In this document: in pieces, positions 6,245 through 8,922 of the stretch
Position numbering within the stretch: position 1 is the stretch's first letter
Layout: each line of letters starts with the position of its first letter
Notes under the pieces: generated by a model
Seen by the model: the letters and a program-made list of their open reading frames with translations, nothing else
Told to the model about the DNA's origin: nothing
The model's database searches: none
Assembly: GCA_029883145.1 (NCBI GenBank)
Contig: JAOUJR010000054.1
Coordinates: 1 to 8,922, forward strand
Reading direction: 5' to 3'
Source of the DNA: Nitrospirota bacterium
GTDB lineage: Bacteria > Nitrospirota > Thermodesulfovibrionia > Thermodesulfovibrionales > SM23-35
Length of the DNA: 8,922 bases
Made by a program: the position numbers and the translations under genes

Positions 6245-7908
6245 AAAAGCTCTTTTCTTTAATCTTTTTATCTCTGCTCCTTATCCCTGTTCTATCCTCA
6301 GGAGAAGATTTATATGAAGAGCAGCTTAATAAGGGAATCAGAAATTCAGAGCCTTACGCATATGTGCTCATAAAACAGTCAAAGGCAGATACCGCCCATG
6401 CAAAGGAGATCCTTAGAAAGGCGTTAAGATATTCACATGACCTGCCCGCAGTGTATTTTGAATTATCAAAGGCAAGCTTTTCATTCTCGATAGATGGTAT
6501 ATTTGAATCAGTTGATTATATGCTTCAGGGTATTTCAGCATATCATCGAAACTTCTGGTGGTCTTTTACCATAGTAGGTTCTTTGTATATGAGTGTCATC
6601 ATCTCCTTTATTATCTCAGTAATAATTATTATTGTTATAGGGCTCTCCAGTGACCTCCCATTACTTTCTCATGATATAAAGGAAGTCAAGACAAAGGTAC
6701 TGCTTCTCCTCGTACTCGCATCTGCCCTCGCAGGTCCCATCTTTTTAATAGGGAGTTTACTCTTTTTACTCGGCCTGTATCTAAAAAAATGGGACAGAAT
6801 CGTTATCTATCTCTATCTTTTGTTTCTTCTTATATCACCTTTGGTTTTTAAAACCATCTCGATGTTTTTTAATGCACCTGCTTCACATGAACTCAAGGCA
6901 GTTGTCCAGGTAAATGAATCAAAAGACAACAAATATGCACTTTCTGTGCTAAAGAACAGAAATGACAATATCGCACGCTTCTCATATGCGCTTGCCCTGA
7001 AGAGAGAAGGCAGGTACGATGAGGCAGCAGATATCTACAAAAAACTCATTTTAAAAAATCCTGACCCGAAATTATATATTAACCTTGCAAATTGTTATGT
7101 GGGATTGAATGACATAGAGAGGGCAAAAGAGTATTACAGAAAATCTATTGAAATGAAACCCCTTCCATCTGCGTATTATAATCTGAGCCAGGTCTTGAGA
7201 GAAAGTCTTGATTTTGTGAAAGGTGAAGAGAATTTTTTTGCTGCCCAGAAACTGGATCATGAGGCAGTCTCAAGGTTTCAGGCAATTTTCGGCAAAAATC
7301 CGAATAGATTTGTGATTGACGAGAGCATGCCTGTTTCTACTCTATGGATATATGCCCAAGGAAAAACAAGAGATGTCTCAACCATGGGCTTATCAATAAT
7401 ACCATCAATAGGGATGTCTGTTATCGCAATTTTTCTCATGGTTCTTTTTTATGTAGTGAACAGACGTGTAAAACACCGTTCGTATAGATGCAAAAGATGC
7501 GGGACAATCCTCTGTAATAAATGCGAAAAACATATCCTGTGGGGTCGCATGTGCATACAATGTTACCGGTCATTAGTAAAACTTGATGAACTTGATGCAA
7601 AAGAGAGAGTTGCAAGACTGCTCACCGTATATGAATATCAGAAGCGGAGAAGGGATAAAATAAAATTCATCTCTTTTATACTCCCGGGCCTGGCTCAAAT
7701 ATATGCAGGAGATGTCTTGTATGGCTTATTATTTTTATGGACATTTTTGTTTTTCCTGTGTATCCCTGTAATGAATTCTATATTTTTAACAGAGACATTC
7801 TCCTTCTCACATCTCTGGCTATACTGGAGCTCATTAGTCCTTATGATTGCAGTATATTTTTTGTCTAATATTATCACCAGACGGAGGCTTGCTAAAGGAT
7901 GGCTTTAA
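6241..7908 (+). CDS. Multi-pass membrane protein with TPR repeats and a six-Cys zinc ribbon, function unknown
   Basis: Not recognised as a named family. Residues 1-20 look like a signal peptide (MKKLF, then a hydrophobic stretch ending SSG). Hydrophobic segments follow at about 108-134, 152-180, 185-208, 385-407, 475-510 and 525-545. Residues 240-340 carry at least two TPR motifs, for example RFSYALALKREGRYDEAADI and the NLANCYVGL block. Residues 417-441 form a zinc-ribbon-like pattern, C417-x2-C420-x4-C425-x2-C428-x9-C438-x2-C441, just after a membrane helix and basic RRVKHR. The C-terminal block with LPGLAQIYAGDVLYG (481-495) resembles the paired-helix segments of TM2-type proteins. By the positive-inside rule the zinc ribbon is probably cytoplasmic and the TPRs periplasmic, but the topology is uncertain. 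It overlaps plsY by 4 bp and the next gene by 10 bp, suggesting a function shared with the DUF4388 protein. Confidence 0.88.
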   Translation: MKKLFSLIFLSLLLIPVLSSGEDLYEEQLNKGIRNSEPYAYVLIKQSKADTAHAKEILRKALRYSHDLPAVYFELSKASFSFSIDGIFESVDYMLQGISAYHRNFWWSFTIVGSLYMSVIISFIISVIIIIVIGLSSDLPLLSHDIKEVKTKVLLLLVLASALAGPIFLIGSLLFLLGLYLKKWDRIVIYLYLLFLLISPLVFKTISMFFNAPASHELKAVVQVNESKDNKYALSVLKNRNDNIARFSYALALKREGRYDEAADIYKKLILKNPDPKLYINLANCYVGLNDIERAKEYYRKSIEMKPLPSAYYNLSQVLRESLDFVKGEENFFAAQKLDHEAVSRFQAIFGKNPNRFVIDESMPVSTLWIYAQGKTRDVSTMGLSIIPSIGMSVIAIFLMVLFYVVNRRVKHRSYRCKRCGTILCNKCEKHILWGRMCIQCYRSLVKLDELDAKERVARLLTVYEYQKRRRDKIKFISFILPGLAQIYAGDVLYGLLFLWTFLFFLCIPVMNSIFLTETFSFSHLWLYWSSLVLMIAVYFLSNIITRRRLAKGWL

Positions 7909-8922
7909 AGGGTTCACTCAAAGATTTTGGTCTTGCCGACATTCTCCAGCTGATTTATTTCCAGCACAAGACCGGCATACTCACACTTGAAGGCAGGATG
8001 GATAGAGTAAGGCTTCTCTTCATCGATGGCAATATCGTTAGTGCTGAATCGAAAAGAAGGATAGAGGAAAACCGACTTGGTAAGGTGCTTGTGAAGAAAG
8101 GAATTATAAAAGAAGAAGATTTGCAGTCAGCACTTGAGGAACAGCCAAGTTCAGGTGCGAAACTCGGAAACATTCTCATGAAAAAAGGCATTGTCACAAA
8201 AGAGCACTTAATGGAGATTATCACAGGCCAGGTCACCGAGACGGTTATTCAGATATTTGGATGGAAAGAAGGTACTTATGAATTTACCCCACAGGGAATC
8301 CCTGTCGATAAAGATCTTCCGATTTCATTTGATACACAGCACATGCTTATGGAAGGGATGAGAATAGTTGATGAATGGGCTCTTATCGAAGATAAATTAA
8401 CACTTGACACAGTATTCATAAAAAAAGAAGAAGGTATTGCAGGTTTGACTGAAGAGGAAGAAGAAATTTTATTATATGTTGACGGAGAAAATGATTTAAG
8501 TACCATAATAGATATCAGCGGGAAGGATGATTTTGAGGTGTCAAAGACTCTTATCTCCCTTATGGAAAAAGGTGTGATAGAGCCTAAGGTTGCGGTCTCT
8601 GTTGTTGAAGCACCTCCGGTTGAAGTAAAGAAACCGTTATTATCTTATCATTTTCTGCCTATATGGGCCATTGTGGTCTCATGTATAATCTCATTGTTTC
8701 TTGTTGTGTTTCACAGAGATGATGTATTCAAAAAATTCAATACATCGCAGACAATTGAAGGCCTTAGATTTATGATAGAAGCGTACAAATTCGAACATGG
8801 TTCATATCCCAAAGCCTTTGATGTGCTCTCTAACAAATTAGACTCATGGGGGAGACCCTTCATTTACAGAAGCAGCGAAAATACATTTATTCTATTAAGC
8901 ACCGGAGCAGACGGTAAAGAAG
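7899..8922 (+). CDS. DUF4388 (PATAN-like) protein with a C-terminal GspG-like domain, cut by the right edge
   Basis: The frame is open from ATG 7899 to the window end, 341 codons with no stop. Residues 3-50 (LKGSLKDFGLADILQLIYF, then FIDGNIVSA) match the start of DUF4388/PATAN modules. Residues 58-110 hold two tandem copies of a (L)GxxLxKKGIxxxExL pattern, as in the N-terminal domain of GspE/PilB-type ATPases. Residues 184-228 (LTEEEEEILLYVDG, then LISLMEKGVIEP) look like a winged helix. One membrane helix spans about 251-271. Beyond it, TIEGLRFMIEAYKFEHGSYP (285-304) and DSWGRPFIYRS (315-325) with LLSTGADGKE (332-341) closely resemble the C-terminal half of type II secretion pseudopilin GspG. 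No prepilin cleavage motif precedes the helix. GGAGG (7883-7887) lies 11 bases upstream, and the start overlaps the previous gene by 10 bp. Function unknown; the end of the gene is missing. Confidence 0.9.
   Translation, partial: MALKGSLKDFGLADILQLIYFQHKTGILTLEGRMDRVRLLFIDGNIVSAESKRRIEENRLGKVLVKKGIIKEEDLQSALEEQPSSGAKLGNILMKKGIVTKEHLMEIITGQVTETVIQIFGWKEGTYEFTPQGIPVDKDLPISFDTQHMLMEGMRIVDEWALIEDKLTLDTVFIKKEEGIAGLTEEEEEILLYVDGENDLSTIIDISGKDDFEVSKTLISLMEKGVIEPKVAVSVVEAPPVEVKKPLLSYHFLPIWAIVVSCIISLFLVVFHRDDVFKKFNTSQTIEGLRFMIEAYKFEHGSYPKAFDVLSNKLDSWGRPFIYRSSENTFILLSTGADGKE

Noticed and set aside
7955..8506. Minus-strand open frames opposite the DUF4388 gene
   Set aside because: The plus-strand frame is open throughout with recognisable domains; the antisense frames are low-complexity and Ser-rich.

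Overview
This 8.9 kb window of moderate to low GC looks like the chromosome of a Gram-negative (LPS-bearing) bacterium. It holds the complete route to CMP-Kdo: kdsD, kdsA, kdsC and kdsB, plus pyrG, which makes the CTP that KdsB uses. The C-terminal half of the window carries TPR, zinc-ribbon and DUF4388 proteins of a kind often met in Nitrospirota and Desulfobacterota. Assignment to a Nitrospirota-like lineage is inference from content and gene style, not something the sequence proves.

Layout. Positions 1-138 form a divergent intergenic region. A minus-strand gene begins at position 26 and runs off the left edge, and two opposed promoters appear to share one -35 heptamer (98-104). Next on the plus strand come kdsB (139-948), pyrG (927-2603) and kdsA (2634-3461). 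A 150-bp gap (3462-3612) holds a good promoter with an 8-bp inverted repeat across it. A second, tightly packed plus-strand run follows: kdsD, kdsC, pgsA, plsY, a large membrane protein with TPRs and a six-cysteine zinc ribbon, and a DUF4388 protein cut by the right edge. Four of the five junctions in this run overlap; kdsD and kdsC are 4 bp apart.

How the genes work together. KdsD makes arabinose-5-P, KdsA condenses it with PEP to Kdo-8-P, KdsC removes the phosphate, and KdsB activates Kdo with CTP from PyrG. PgsA and PlsY add two steps of phospholipid synthesis (phosphatidylglycerol-P from CDP-diacylglycerol, and lysophosphatidate from acyl-phosphate). The shared theme is envelope lipid supply. 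The last two genes are of unknown function but look co-transcribed with it.

Most notable points. (1) kdsB carries an in-frame insertion built from two different tandem 7-bp repeats, AGAGCAA x4 and ATTCGAA x5, both free of stop codons in all six frames; gain or loss of one unit would truncate KdsB. (2) The last gene joins a cytoplasmic DUF4388 module, through one membrane helix, to a C-terminal domain resembling type II secretion pseudopilin GspG. (3) An operator-like inverted repeat lies over the kdsD promoter. (4) kdsA starts at GTG directly after an 8-codon minicistron.
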